Source: Tateyamaria pelophila (GTDB lineage: Bacteria > Pseudomonadota > Alphaproteobacteria > Rhodobacterales > Rhodobacteraceae). Taken from it: a DNA stretch of 43,895 nucleotides. Positions 1 through 9,016 of this stretch are shown piece by piece (position 1 is the stretch's first letter; every line of letters starts with the position of its first letter). The notes beneath the pieces are model-generated. The model was not told the origin of the DNA. It ran no database searches and was given only the letters and a program-made list of their open reading frames with translations. A program made the translations under genes and the position numbers. The DNA lies in the NCBI RefSeq assembly GCF_019966495.1, contig NZ_JAIMIA010000033.1, positions 1-43,895 of the forward strand, read 5' to 3'.

Positions 1-28
1 AGACGATGTCATCAAGCAGTACCTGGAA

Positions 29-2380
29 TTACATTCCGACAAATGATGCCTCCGGCGTCAGCCGGTGGTCCTTCACTTTGAGCGCCTGATCGTACAAGTC
101 CCTGAATTCGGCATTGGTGTGCAGTTGATCCGCTTTGGCGCGGTGCCATTTCAAGCCCTTTTCGTGCCATTTGCGCAGGGTATCGTCCTGCATCAGTCGG
201 TCATACTCCGCTTGCAGACGGGGCAGGTTGCGTTTGATGGTGACATCGCGGAAATCGGACCAGTCCATGCGAATCCAGTAATTGATCCCGATCGAGCGGT
301 CCACATGAAGCGCGCGGCCACGCTGCCGTTTGATCAAAAAGGACTCCGCGCTGCGCAAGGCGTAGTGGTTGAGTTGGAGCAAGTCGTATCCGATTGATTT
401 TTTGGAACTTCTCCAGCCGCTTTTTACAAATTCCCTGGTCATATCCCTGCCGGAGCCATTTACCCAGCGCACTTTGTCGGAGAGCACCGGGTCCAACTTG
501 TTCGGGCGATGGCAACTGATCTTTCCGTAGGCTCCTATGTTCTTGAACATCGTTTTGAACCCCCAGACCGTATGCGGTTTGGGGCAGAAGTTTGGGGCGC
601 AGCGGTCGAATTGATCGATCACGAAATCATCGGCGAGGTCGGTCACGCCATTGTGGCCAAAAAGCCGCCACGTCATTGCAACATTGGTGGCGTCGGGAAC
701 GGCGTCAAAAAAATCCTGCAACGTGCCGTTGCCGGTGCGCACATTCATGAATTCATCCACATCGATGTGGATAATCCAATCTGCATTTTTGATTACCGGT
801 TCCCTGAGCGACTGGTTCAGCGCGTATTGCTGGGGCGAATTGCCTTTCCAGCCGTCATTGTTGCGGTGCTGGAGCACGCCCATGTCTTGCAGACGGTCGA
901 GAATTTCGCTGGTCCCGTCTTCGCAGCCATTGGTGTAGATCAGAAAGTGATCGACGCCCATGGCCCGGTGATACGCGACCCATTCGACGATATAGGGCGC
1001 CTCGTTTTTCATGCAGCCGACGATGACATTGCCCGAAGATCCTTCTGGCAGCACCCTTTGAGGCAGGGCGGTATAGGCGGCGGCAAGTTCCTCCTCGTTG
1101 ACGGCGCCGAGCCTGTTGTGCGGTGCAAAGGAAGACGTGCGCAATTTTTCAAAATTTTGCACCGCCAAGGGCGGCATCAGTTGGCGTGCCGTCTCGCTCA
1201 ACCCATCGACATGGGTCAGCGCCGGGGCGGGGGGATGTGACCCGTTCAGCCGGGCGAGATCGGCGGCCTTGCCTTTGCGTTCCGCGCGCGAGGCCTTGTC
1301 GATGCGCCACATGAACCCAAGCAGATATTGCGACGCACGAAAGCCTTTTGTCGGATCTGCCTCTGTCCATGGTTTCTTGGCACGGGGCGTTTTGAAAAGA
1401 TCCTTTGGCAAGTCATGAGTTGCCATGAGCGACCGGTTTGCTGCCGCAAAGGTCTTTGAAATGGCCGAGAGAGACGCAGGATCGATGGGATCGCCGTCCA
1501 CCCTGATTTCATTGACGAAGGACCGCCACAACTGCCGGGGCAGTATCCGTTTTTTCGATGCCAGCACTTGCAGGATGAGGTCGTCCAACTGACGACCGCG
1601 CGCCAGCCACGCGGCGGATGCGGGCGCTGGAACATCGATGGACGTCGCCTTGCCGATCGCAGTCTCGATCTGGAACGCGGCGCGGATTTCTTCGGTTACC
1701 GTCTCGGCGGCAAATCGGTCTGGGTCATAGGCGCGGAAGTGAAGCGCTCCGGCACCGAAAACGGCGTTCCAGTGGCGTTCTAACGCGGCGTAGTCCAACC
1801 AGAACGGCGCGCCCTGGTTCTCCGGAAAGACGCCCGCTTGCGGGTTGATTTTGGGCCTTGCGGCCAACACGTCGGACCACCATGTCTCGGTGCCCGCAAG
1901 GTTGAGTTCCTGTTCCAGGGATACGCCACGCCCCTCCAGGATCTGTTCCGCATAGTGCCGCGTGAGAAGACGCGCCGGTTCGTCGATATGGGCGATGACG
2001 CGAATATCCGCGGACAGCGGCGCCAAAAGCGTATGCAACCGCTCCAATTCGGTGCCGGAGGCAAGGCTGACGCCCAATTGCGACGCTGACAAGATGAGGT
2101 GATCCGGCGCATTTTGTGCAACCTCCCTGGCCAGATCGTCGGCGAGCGCGTCATGTAAGACTTTCTGTTTATCACCCGTGATATATCCGCGATTGAAGCG
2201 CAGCGGGTCAATGTGATCGGGGTCCGTCACCGCCATGTAGAGGCGCGTGTGGTTCGTATTTCCGGGGCTGCGCGCAAAAAGCACGCCCTTCGAAATCAGT
2301 TGATCCCGTTTGAGCGCCAGCACATGCTGAAGGCGGTCTGCGCCCACCTGTTCCAGGCCGATGTGAAGATGGATGCGCAT
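29..2380 (-). CDS. Fusion: degenerate sulfotransferase-like domain + family 2 type glycosyltransferase
   Basis: The protein has 783 residues from the ATG at 2380, which overlaps the upstream stop as TAATG. A reading frame continues 15 codons further upstream, but that would run into the preceding gene. Residues 1 to about 440 resemble a sulfotransferase fold: the N-terminus reads HIGLEQVGADRLQ where active family members have a xGxxKTGTT PAPS loop. The lysine and threonines are therefore missing and the domain is probably not catalytic. From about residue 452 there is a glycosyltransferase domain of the Glyco_tranf_2_4 type, with CMKNEAPYIVEW (near 456), NGCEDGT, and a DVDEF metal/nucleotide-sugar motif near 540. 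No signal peptide or membrane segment is visible, so it is probably cytoplasmic. It is the last gene of a three-gene minus-strand operon. The role in sulfated or decorated surface glycan synthesis is inference; the acceptor is unknown. Confidence 0.85.
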   Translation of the reverse strand: MRIHLHIGLEQVGADRLQHVLALKRDQLISKGVLFARSPGNTNHTRLYMAVTDPDHIDPLRFNRGYITGDKQKVLHDALADDLAREVAQNAPDHLILSASQLGVSLASGTELERLHTLLAPLSADIRVIAHIDEPARLLTRHYAEQILEGRGVSLEQELNLAGTETWWSDVLAARPKINPQAGVFPENQGAPFWLDYAALERHWNAVFGAGALHFRAYDPDRFAAETVTEEIRAAFQIETAIGKATSIDVPAPASAAWLARGRQLDDLILQVLASKKRILPRQLWRSFVNEIRVDGDPIDPASLSAISKTFAAANRSLMATHDLPKDLFKTPRAKKPWTEADPTKGFRASQYLLGFMWRIDKASRAERKGKAADLARLNGSHPPAPALTHVDGLSETARQLMPPLAVQNFEKLRTSSFAPHNRLGAVNEEELAAAYTALPQRVLPEGSSGNVIVGCMKNEAPYIVEWVAYHRAMGVDHFLIYTNGCEDGTSEILDRLQDMGVLQHRNNDGWKGNSPQQYALNQSLREPVIKNADWIIHIDVDEFMNVRTGNGTLQDFFDAVPDATNVAMTWRLFGHNGVTDLADDFVIDQFDRCAPNFCPKPHTVWGFKTMFKNIGAYGKISCHRPNKLDPVLSDKVRWVNGSGRDMTREFVKSGWRSSKKSIGYDLLQLNHYALRSAESFLIKRQRGRALHVDRSIGINYWIRMDWSDFRDVTIKRNLPRLQAEYDRLMQDDTLRKWHEKGLKWHRAKADQLHTNAEFRDLYDQALKVKDHRLTPEASFVGM

Positions 2381-3006
2381 TATCCGACCTGCGTGAGTTT
2401 GTTGACGTTGGTTTTGCCCCACCAAGGCAGAGGAACGTTAATGAATGCGCCGATCAGATCACGCACGGCCGGGTCGGCCACGTCGAATTCAAGGAAATTG
2501 TCGTCGTTTCGAAACAGGGCGCGCAAGTGAGCATAGTGCCCTTCGATCCACCGGATGCGTTCCGCGCTCGTCTCGCCGTACCCTTCGGGCAGGCCGGGGA
2601 TGTTCGAACCGGGCAAGCGGGCGGTGCCCAGATCGGACCACGCCAACATGCTTTGCGAAACTTCAAACGGATTACGGGACGAAGCCAGAAATTTCACCTC
2701 CGGATGATGATGTCTGAGCGCGTCGATCAGGGCGAAATCCATCTGCGGCCAAAGCGAGCGCCCGTCGCGCAGCAGGTTCATTTCGGATATTGCGTCAAAA
2801 TCAGTGAGGTAGGCACCGGGATCGCCTGTCTCATAAAACCCACGATAGAGCAGATCGGCGACATAAGCGCCATGCAACGCCGTATTCTCGGTTTGCTTGG
2901 CCCGAATACGGTGGTCTGCAACATGCAAGCCCGCGCGGCGCAATGCCCGCGAAAGTGTTGTCGTGCCTGTCTTGGGCAGACCAAGGTTTACCACGCGCAA
3001 GCTCAT
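2380..3006 (-). CDS. Sulfotransferase family protein
   Basis: The product has 208 residues and is short for the family. The 5'-phosphosulfate loop GLPKTGTT lies at residues 9-16 right after the first beta strand. The 3'-phosphate binding motif appears as SSRNPFEVSQS at about 109-119. These are the two PAPS-binding elements of the sulfotransferase superfamily, so transfer of sulfate from PAPS to a carbohydrate or similar acceptor is likely; the acceptor cannot be read from the sequence. The start overlaps the upstream glycosyltransferase stop by ATGA (3003-3006), and its own stop overlaps the next start by TAATG, so the three genes are translationally coupled. Unlike the N-terminal domain of its downstream neighbour, its catalytic loop is intact. 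Confidence 0.85.
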   Translation of the reverse strand: MSLRVVNLGLPKTGTTTLSRALRRAGLHVADHRIRAKQTENTALHGAYVADLLYRGFYETGDPGAYLTDFDAISEMNLLRDGRSLWPQMDFALIDALRHHHPEVKFLASSRNPFEVSQSMLAWSDLGTARLPGSNIPGLPEGYGETSAERIRWIEGHYAHLRALFRNDDNFLEFDVADPAVRDLIGAFINVPLPWWGKTNVNKLTQVG

Positions 3007-4031
3007 GCGGCGGGCACCGGCAGCCCGAGTTGAATCAGCATCGCTTCCTCTTGTGGCGGCAAGATCGGAGCCGTTCGCAAATGCGCCTGCATCGCGACAT
3101 ATTCGGGTTTGGCCAGCAAGGCGTCACGCTTCGCAATATGCTGCCGGACCGCTTCGTCATGCAATGCCTTGATTTCCTTGTCCTGCTTCAACTCGGCCAA
3201 GGCTTTCCTGAGCGCGGGCAAATAGCGCCGGATGGACGTGTCTTTCCATGCAGGATCGTTGCGCTCACGCCAATACGTGTCATCGAAAGCTCGGTTTTCA
3301 CGGTTCACGTCGCCCCGATCGTTCTTGACAAGATAGCTGTCGAGCGAGCGCAAGGCATAATGGTTCAGTGTTGCAAAATCACGGGCGCCTTGGGCCGGAA
3401 ACCGACGCAGACGCCTTGGATTGGCTGCGACGAGAAAGCGGTGCGGAACCTTGCGCCCCGATCCGTCCGTCCAGTCGGGGCGCGCCTTGCCTTTCGCAAA
3501 GGGGCGATGTGCGCCGAAATATTTGAGTGGAAAATTGCGCCGCATCAGCGATTTGACCTCGATCGCCGCTTCACCGCACCACAGATCGGGATTGTGAGAC
3601 CGGGTGAATTGTTCGATCACGGGCCGATCTTGGAACCGCTCGACGCCATCATTGGCAAAGAATTGGAAGTTCACCGAAATCGCTTGGGGATCGCTGCACG
3701 CTTCAATGAGGTCCGGAATGGTGTTGTCGCCCACATGGATGTTCAAAAATTCGTCGACATCCGCGATCCAGACCCAGTTGGCCGTGGTGACAATGTCATG
3801 TCTCCGCGCATCTTTCAGCGCCTCCATCTGGTAATTGCGCCCGGTGGCGGGGTTCGGCAGATGCTGGCACAGGCCGCGTGCGGCCAGCGCATCAAGCAAC
3901 CGATCCGTACCATCCGTGCAATCATTTAAATAAATCAAATGCTCCGTCACACCGATCAGGCGATTGAATGCAATCCATTCCAACAGGAACGGGCCTTCGT
4001 TCTTAACGCAAGTGACAGCCGTAATGCGCAT
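3003..4031 (-). CDS. Glycosyltransferase family 2 type (Glyco_tranf_2_4-like)
   Basis: The protein has 342 residues from ATG 4031. The frame is open 33 codons further upstream to 4130, but the fold begins at MRITAVTCVKNEGP, so the later start is preferred. Motifs: CVKNEGPFLLEW at 8-19, NDCTDGT at 36-42, DVDEF at 91-95 (the DxD metal/nucleotide-sugar site), and a conserved LNHYALRS in the second half. These match the C-terminal domain of the gene at 29-2380, suggesting paralogous transferases acting on one glycan. It is the first gene of the three-gene operon and is divergent from the MoxR gene across about 195 bp. Sugar donor and acceptor are unknown. Confidence 0.83.
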   Translation of the reverse strand: MRITAVTCVKNEGPFLLEWIAFNRLIGVTEHLIYLNDCTDGTDRLLDALAARGLCQHLPNPATGRNYQMEALKDARRHDIVTTANWVWIADVDEFLNIHVGDNTIPDLIEACSDPQAISVNFQFFANDGVERFQDRPVIEQFTRSHNPDLWCGEAAIEVKSLMRRNFPLKYFGAHRPFAKGKARPDWTDGSGRKVPHRFLVAANPRRLRRFPAQGARDFATLNHYALRSLDSYLVKNDRGDVNRENRAFDDTYWRERNDPAWKDTSIRRYLPALRKALAELKQDKEIKALHDEAVRQHIAKRDALLAKPEYVAMQAHLRTAPILPPQEEAMLIQLGLPVPAA

Positions 4032-4226
4032 CACACGCCCGCCTTGTGCCTGGGGTCCATCCGCCATGTGCCTCATAAGGGTATGAGTGCGTTTGTGCCC
4101 CAAAACCTCTTTTTCTAACGTTAACATCATGCCAGCCGACAGGAATCACGTCAACGACCATGGGGAATGGCCTCTTGACCTCAGCCTGTGGCGATGCAGT
4201 TTGGTCAGGCAACGAAGGATGTGACA

Positions 4227-5135
4227 ATGCAAGATCTGTCGACGATCGACGCCGTACAAGAAATGCTCGCGGCGCAGGGATATGTTTGCGACCGTGCCTT
4301 GGGGACCGTTGTGTTTCTGAGCCTGCGGCTTGGTCGGCCATTGTTTCTGGAAGGCGAGGCGGGCGTCGGAAAGACGGAGATCGCCAAGGCGCTGGCGGCG
4401 TCCCTCGGGCGTCGGTTGATCCGGTTGCAATGTTACGAAGGGCTCGACGCGTCCTCGGCGGTTTACGAATGGAACTTTCCGGCGCAAATGGTTGCGATCC
4501 GGACGGCAGAAGCGGCGGGTGGCGCCGAGCGGGGCGCCCTTCAGACCGAGCTCTTCTCGGACGATTACCTCATTGAGCGGCCTTTGTTACAGGCGATGCG
4601 CCCGGATGAAAACGGCGCGCCTGTGCTGTTGATCGACGAATTGGACCGTACAGATGAACCGTTCGAAGCCTTCTTGCTGGAAGCGCTCAGCGACTTTCAG
4701 GTGACGATCCCCGAATTGGGCACGATCAAAGCCCCCGAACCGCCCATCGTGATCCTGACCTCCAACCGAACCCGCGAAGTCCATGACGCGCTCAAGCGGC
4801 GCTGCCTTTACCATTGGGTGGACTATCCGAGCTTTGACCGCGAGATGGAAATCCTGACCGCCCGCGCGCCCGAGGCGGCAGAAACGCTCAGCCGCGAAGT
4901 GGTGGCCTTTGTCCAGCGCCTGCGCACCGAAGATCTGTTCAAGAAGCCGGGTGTGGCCGAAACAATCGATTGGGCCAAATGCCTGCTGGCGCTGGACGTG
5001 ATCACACTTAGTCCCGAAGTGATCGCCGACACGTTGGGCGCGATCCTGAAATACCAGGATGACATCCAAAAATTGCACGGATCCGAAGCCAAACGCATTC
5101 TGGATGATGCCAAAGCTTCACTGGAGCCCGCGTGA
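4227..5135 (+). CDS. MoxR-family AAA ATPase (CoxD-like)
   Basis: The product has 302 residues from ATG 4227, chosen because GAAGGA lies 7 bases upstream (4214-4219); an in-frame ATG at 4188 has no such site. Walker A is GEAGVGKT at 43-50 and Walker B is VLLIDELD at 133-140, followed by a sensor region ILTSNRTRE and an arginine-rich DALKRRCLYHW segment. This is the MoxR/CoxD layout. MoxR ATPases work with VWA-domain proteins as chaperones that insert metal cofactors or assemble enzyme complexes, and the next gene encodes such a VWA partner. No CO dehydrogenase genes are in the window, so the client is unknown. Confidence 0.9.
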   Translation: MQDLSTIDAVQEMLAAQGYVCDRALGTVVFLSLRLGRPLFLEGEAGVGKTEIAKALAASLGRRLIRLQCYEGLDASSAVYEWNFPAQMVAIRTAEAAGGAERGALQTELFSDDYLIERPLLQAMRPDENGAPVLLIDELDRTDEPFEAFLLEALSDFQVTIPELGTIKAPEPPIVILTSNRTREVHDALKRRCLYHWVDYPSFDREMEILTARAPEAAETLSREVVAFVQRLRTEDLFKKPGVAETIDWAKCLLALDVITLSPEVIADTLGAILKYQDDIQKLHGSEAKRILDDAKASLEPA

Positions 5136-5139
5136 TCCA

Positions 5140-5189
5140 CCTTCATCTTGCCACATGAACTCCGGGGGTCCGGGGGCTGGCCCCCGGTT
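5140..5189 (-). repeat. Dispersed hairpin-plus-tail repeat, copy A
   Basis: The hairpin has arms CCGGGGGC (5170-5177) and GCCCCCGG (5180-5187). Read on the minus strand it is followed by a second C/G-rich block and an A/T-rich tail ending near 5140. It fills the gap between the MoxR and CoxE-like genes and ends about 9 bases before the CoxE start codon. The same design recurs near 18259, 30132, 34646 and 39340. By eye it is a dispersed intergenic repeat; its function is unknown. Confidence 0.7.
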
Positions 5190-5196
5190 CTGACAG

Positions 5197-6453
5197 ATGC
5201 CAGAATACGCACCGCTTGACCTGCCTGATGATCCAAAGCTCGCCGGGAACATCACCCATTTTGCGCGTGCCCTCCGCCGTGCGGGCCTGCCCATCGGGCC
5301 CGGTCGGCTGATCGATGCAATTCGCGCGGTGGAGGCTGCAGGCTTTACCAGCAAACGCGACTTTTACTGGACCCTGCACGCCTGCTTCGTGTCCCGGCCT
5401 GAGCAGCGAACGGTTTTTGCTCAGGTGTTCCGACTCTATTGGCGCGATCCCCGGTATCTGGAACATATGATGGCGGCGATGCTGCCGGCTGTCCGGGGCG
5501 TGCAGGAAGACCGCAGTGCGCAGGCCGCAGAAAAGCGGGCGGCCGAAGCCCTGCTGGACGGGGCTGAAGCGCCGGATCAACCGGATCAGGAGCATGAAGA
5601 AGGCGGTACGGAGATCGAGGTCGATGCTTCGTTGACCATGTCCGCCGAAGAGAAGCTGAAATCGTTGGATTTTGAGCAGATGAGCACGTCCGAGATGACA
5701 CAAGCCAAGGCGATGCTGGCGCGGATGACGTTGCCGGTGGATCCGATCGCAGTGCGGCGTAGCAAAGCGGCAGGTGCGGGGCGGATTGATGCTGCGCGGA
5801 CGTTGCGCGCCTCCATGCGGCATGGTGGCGAGTTGCGGGATCTGAAGTACAAAACCCCCAAGATGCGCTATCCGAACCTTGTTGTGCTCTGTGATATTTC
5901 CGGCTCAATGAGCCAGTATTCGCGGGCAGTGCTGCATTTCCTGCATGCGGTCTCCAACGCCAAGGGCGCGGGCTGGGCGAAAGTGCACGCATTCACCTTT
6001 GGGACGCGCCTGACCAATATCACGCGCCATCTGGCGCAGCGGGATGTGGATGCTGCGTTGAAAGCCGCGGGCGCGGAGGCGCAGGATTGGGAAGGCGGGA
6101 CCCGGATCGGCGCATGTCTTGAGGCGTTCAACCGCGACTGGTCGCGCCGGGTTCTGGGGCAGGGGGCTGTCGTGTTGCTGATTACGGATGGGCTTGACCG
6201 CGATGATCCGGAGGCATTGGCCAGGCAGATGGAGCGGCTCCGGCTGTCTGCGCGGCGTCTCATCTGGATCAATCCGCTGCTGCGCTGGGATGAATTTGCA
6301 CCCAAGGCCCGGGGTATCGCCGCGATGCTGCCCCATGTGGACAGTTTTCGAGCGGGGCATTCCATTGCGTCGCTCGAAGAATTGGCCGCCGTGATCTCGC
6401 GACGCGATGACGTTGGCGACCGTGATCGATTGCTGCGCATGATGTCACGCTAG
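5197..6453 (+). CDS. VWA-domain protein, CoxE-like
   Basis: The product has 418 residues. The N-terminal third is helical (FARALRRAGLPIGPGRL...). An acidic, low-complexity linker spans about 120-150, then a von Willebrand A domain carries the metal-ion-dependent adhesion site: DISGSMS at 233-239, GGTRIG near 305 and ITDGLDRDD near 332. CoxE-type proteins pair with MoxR/CoxD ATPases to mature metalloenzymes such as Mo-Cu CO dehydrogenase. The pair here has no client gene alongside. The start codon lacks a visible Shine-Dalgarno sequence because the hairpin of repeat copy A sits immediately upstream; no better in-frame start exists. It converges on purL. Confidence 0.87.
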   Translation: MPEYAPLDLPDDPKLAGNITHFARALRRAGLPIGPGRLIDAIRAVEAAGFTSKRDFYWTLHACFVSRPEQRTVFAQVFRLYWRDPRYLEHMMAAMLPAVRGVQEDRSAQAAEKRAAEALLDGAEAPDQPDQEHEEGGTEIEVDASLTMSAEEKLKSLDFEQMSTSEMTQAKAMLARMTLPVDPIAVRRSKAAGAGRIDAARTLRASMRHGGELRDLKYKTPKMRYPNLVVLCDISGSMSQYSRAVLHFLHAVSNAKGAGWAKVHAFTFGTRLTNITRHLAQRDVDAALKAAGAEAQDWEGGTRIGACLEAFNRDWSRRVLGQGAVVLLITDGLDRDDPEALARQMERLRLSARRLIWINPLLRWDEFAPKARGIAAMLPHVDSFRAGHSIASLEELAAVISRRDDVGDRDRLLRMMSR

Positions 6454-6471
6454 GCCCGCTGGATCGGTCTG

Positions 6472-6489
6472 TTTTGCGCAAGCGCAAAA
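6472..6489. terminator. Inverted repeat between convergent genes
   Basis: TTTTGCGC and GCGCAAAA are separated by two A residues in the 73-bp gap between the convergent CoxE-like gene and purL. T and A runs flank the stem on either side, so it could end transcription in both directions. The tight loop would open by a pair or two in RNA. Confidence 0.5.
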
Positions 6490-6526
6490 GGCGCCCGCCC
6501 ACCGACCCATTGGAGCGTCGACGTCG

Positions 6527-8686
6527 TCAGGCGAAGGTTTTGCCAAATGTACTGCGATACGTGTCGCTCAGTTCGGCCAAAGGTGCGGAGTTTTTACCCA
6601 ACCAGACGGTGTCACCAGTGAATTTGCCAACGGTTTGGATTGGGATGCCAAGCTTGCCTGCCTCCAGCATCAACGCTTCGGCCTTGTCGAAGTTGCAGGC
6701 CACCAGATAGCGCGCCTGGTCTTCGCCAAACAGGAATGGCGTTTCGTCGCTGTCGAACACAAGACCGACGCCTGCCGCTTCGGACAGTTCAAACGCTGCA
6801 AGCACGAGCCCGCCATCGCTGAGATCTGTGCAGGCGGTGATCAAATGCCGATTGTCGCGGATGAATTTTCCATGTTTGGCTTCGGCGTCGAGATCCACCG
6901 GTGGCGCGTCCCCCTCACTGCGGCCAAAGACTTCCAAGAGAAGGGCCGATTGGCCCAGGTGCCCATGCGTTTCACCGATCACAAGCGCCACGTGGCCGTT
7001 GCGCACTTCGCTGCCGATGATGTCGTCGGCATGCTGGATCAGGCCAACAGCCCCGATTGTCGGCGTCGGAAGGATTCCTGTCCCGTCGGTTTCATTGTAG
7101 AGCGACACGTTGCCCGACACGATTGGCATATCCAAAGCGGTGACGGCTTGCGCGATGCCTTGGATTGCGCCGACGAATTGGCCCATGATCTCGCGTTTTT
7201 CCGGGTTGCCGAAGTTCATGTTGTCGGTCGTGGCCAAAGGTGTCGCTCCCACCGCACAAAGGTTGCGGTAGGCCTCGGCGACGGCCTGTTTACCGCCCTC
7301 GACCGGGTTCGCCTTGACGTATCGTGGCGTGACGTCCGAGGTGAAGGCGAGAGCCTTATCCGTGCCATGCACCCGGACGATGCCGCTGCCGATGCCGGGG
7401 GTGCGCGCGCTGTCGGCCATCACCATGGTGTCGTATTGCTCATAAACCCAGTGCTTGGAGGCGTAGTTCGGACTGGAAATCAGGGCACGCAGCCCGTCAA
7501 TCGGATCAATGCCGGGCACGTCGCCCAAAGCGGCCGCCGCAGGGGTCGGCACCCAGGGTCGATCATATTCCGGGGCTTCGGACGAGAGCTTGGAGAGCGG
7601 CAGGTCGGCTTTGACTTCGCCGCCATGGACAATGACGAAACGGTCTTCGGCGATGGTTTCACCGACGATGGCAAAGTCGAGGTCCCATTTGTCGAAGACG
7701 GCCTTGGCCTCGGCCTCCAACTCCGGGCGCAGCACCATCAACATACGCTCCTGCGATTCCGAAAGCATCATTTCATAGGCTGTCATCTGCGCTTCGCGCA
7801 CGGGCACGTCGTCGAGGTTCAGCTTGACGCCGAGCCCGCCTTTGTCGCCCATCTCGACGGCGGAGCACGTCAGGCCGGCAGCCCCCATATCCTGGATCGA
7901 GATCACGGCACCTGTCGCCATGAGTTCCAGTGTCGCTTCCATCAAGCGTTTTTCGGTGAAGGGGTCGCCAACCTGCACCGTGGGCCGTTTCTCTTCGATC
8001 GTGTCGTCGAACTCGGCCGAGGCCATGGTCGCGCCACCGACCCCGTCACGGCCGGTTTTGGCACCGAGATAGACGACCGGCATGCCGATGCCGGAGGCGG
8101 CAGAGTAAAAGATCTTGTCGGCGTCTGCGAGGCCCGCGGCAAACGCGTTTACCAGACAATTGCCGTTATAGGCCGCATCAAAGCGGACTTCGCCGCCTAC
8201 GGTGGGCACGCCAAAGGCGTTGCCATATCCGCCGACGCCTTCGACCACACCGTGTACAAGCTGGCGCGTTTTGGGATGGGAGGGTTCGCCAAAGGACAGC
8301 GCGTTCATGGCCGCAATGGGCCGCGCGCCCATGGTAAAGACATCGCGCAGGATGCCGCCCACACCAGTGGCGGCGCCTTGATAGGGTTCGATATAGGAAG
8401 GGTGGTTGTGGCTTTCCATTTTGAAAACCACGGCTTGCCCGTCGCCTATGTCGACGACGCCTGCGTTTTCGCCGGGGCCGCAGATGACTTGTGGACCGGT
8501 TGTGGGCAAGGTCCGCAACCACTTCTTTGAAGATTTGTAAGAGCAGTGCTCGTTCCACATGGCCGAGAAAATACCCAGCTCCGTGAACGTGGGGGTGCGG
8601 CCAATGATCTCGAGGATGCGGGCATATTCATCGGCGCTCAGCCCGTGCTTGGCAATCAGGTCCTCGGTGATCTGTGGTTCTTGCAT
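6527..8686 (-). CDS. purL: Phosphoribosylformylglycinamidine synthase subunit II
   Basis: The 719-residue length is typical of the small-type PurL that works with separate PurS and PurQ. It converts FGAR, ATP and glutamine-derived ammonia to FGAM in the fourth step of de novo purine synthesis, in the cytoplasm. Visible motifs are [12 protein letters not shown] (43-54), ESHNHPS (91-97) from the ATP-binding region, [13 protein letters not shown], and TDLSDGGL near the C-terminus. A GAGGGA ribosome site precedes the ATG. purS, purQ and purC are not in the window. The upstream neighbour on the same strand is the small RNA candidate at 8934-9011 with its strong terminator, so purL probably has its own promoter in 8690-8930. 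Confidence 0.97.
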   Translation of the reverse strand: MQEPQITEDLIAKHGLSADEYARILEIIGRTPTFTELGIFSAMWNEHCSYKSSKKWLRTLPTTGPQVICGPGENAGVVDIGDGQAVVFKMESHNHPSYIEPYQGAATGVGGILRDVFTMGARPIAAMNALSFGEPSHPKTRQLVHGVVEGVGGYGNAFGVPTVGGEVRFDAAYNGNCLVNAFAAGLADADKIFYSAASGIGMPVVYLGAKTGRDGVGGATMASAEFDDTIEEKRPTVQVGDPFTEKRLMEATLELMATGAVISIQDMGAAGLTCSAVEMGDKGGLGVKLNLDDVPVREAQMTAYEMMLSESQERMLMVLRPELEAEAKAVFDKWDLDFAIVGETIAEDRFVIVHGGEVKADLPLSKLSSEAPEYDRPWVPTPAAAALGDVPGIDPIDGLRALISSPNYASKHWVYEQYDTMVMADSARTPGIGSGIVRVHGTDKALAFTSDVTPRYVKANPVEGGKQAVAEAYRNLCAVGATPLATTDNMNFGNPEKREIMGQFVGAIQGIAQAVTALDMPIVSGNVSLYNETDGTGILPTPTIGAVGLIQHADDIIGSEVRNGHVALVIGETHGHLGQSALLLEVFGRSEGDAPPVDLDAEAKHGKFIRDNRHLITACTDLSDGGLVLAAFELSEAAGVGLVFDSDETPFLFGEDQARYLVACNFDKAEALMLEAGKLGIPIQTVGKFTGDTVWLGKNSAPLAELSDTYRSTFGKTFA

Positions 8687-8933
8687 GTCTGTCCCTCGGG
8701 CAATGGTGCGCGCTGTTTAGAACAGGCGGCGCTGATGGGGAAGGGGCAGTATGACCCGCAAGATCCTGTGGTCGTTGCGGGGGAATGGCAACGGGCGGTC
8801 AGCAGCGAGCGGCCATTGCAGCATCAAGATGAATTTGGTTTCAAGCCTCTCTGGCCGTCGCGTCCAATAGTATTGGCACGATTGCGACCTGCTACCGGCA
8901 AGGTGCGGCGCCTGAACCAGCTGATCCTGGCCC
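8687..8933. other. Intergenic region upstream of purL, no supported gene
   Basis: These 247 bases lie between the purL start and the terminator of the small RNA candidate; the whole gap to lysR is about 410 bases. A 72-codon plus-strand frame (8734-8953) runs through it but uses rare codons (ATA, GTA, CGA), has no recognisable domain and ends inside the opposing terminator, so I do not call it. It presumably holds the purL promoter, which I cannot place. Confidence 0.4.
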
Positions 8934-8962
8934 AAAAAAAAGGCCGAGCATAAAGCTCGGCC
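8934..8962 (-). terminator. Intrinsic terminator
   Basis: The arms GGCCGAGC and GCTCGGCC enclose a 5-base loop and are followed on the minus strand by eight T residues (8941-8934). It is the most canonical terminator in the window. It ends the small RNA candidate and any lysR read-through before purL. Confidence 0.9.
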
Positions 8963-9011
8963 AAGTCCAACAGGGAGGTGAAGAAGCGCGAGACGCGCTG
9001 TGTTTCTTCAA
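8934..9011 (-). ncRNA. Candidate small RNA with CCUCCC loop motif and intrinsic terminator
   Basis: Read on the minus strand the segment of about 78 nt has a 5' stem-loop (GAAGAA/TTCTTC outer arms at 9009-9004 and 8985-8980, inner GCGCG/CGCGC). A single-stranded linker follows with CACCTCCC (8980-8973), complementary to a Shine-Dalgarno sequence. It ends in a terminator with arms GGCCGAGC/GCTCGGCC (8962-8942) and eight T residues. A promoter-like pair TTGATT/TAACTC with a 17-bp spacer places the start at about 9010-9012, just before the first stem. Exposed CCUCC motifs between stem-loops are a known feature of alphaproteobacterial trans-acting sRNAs. It could instead be the processed 3' end of the lysR transcript. 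Confidence 0.6.
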
Positions 9012-9016
9012 TAGGC

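Noticed and set aside
6635..8530. 631-codon plus-strand frame
   Set aside because: It lies entirely antisense to purL, which has complete family motifs; it is a product of high GC.
8734..8953. 72-codon plus-strand frame upstream of purL
   Set aside because: It has rare codons, no ribosome site of note, no domain, and ends inside the opposing terminator.
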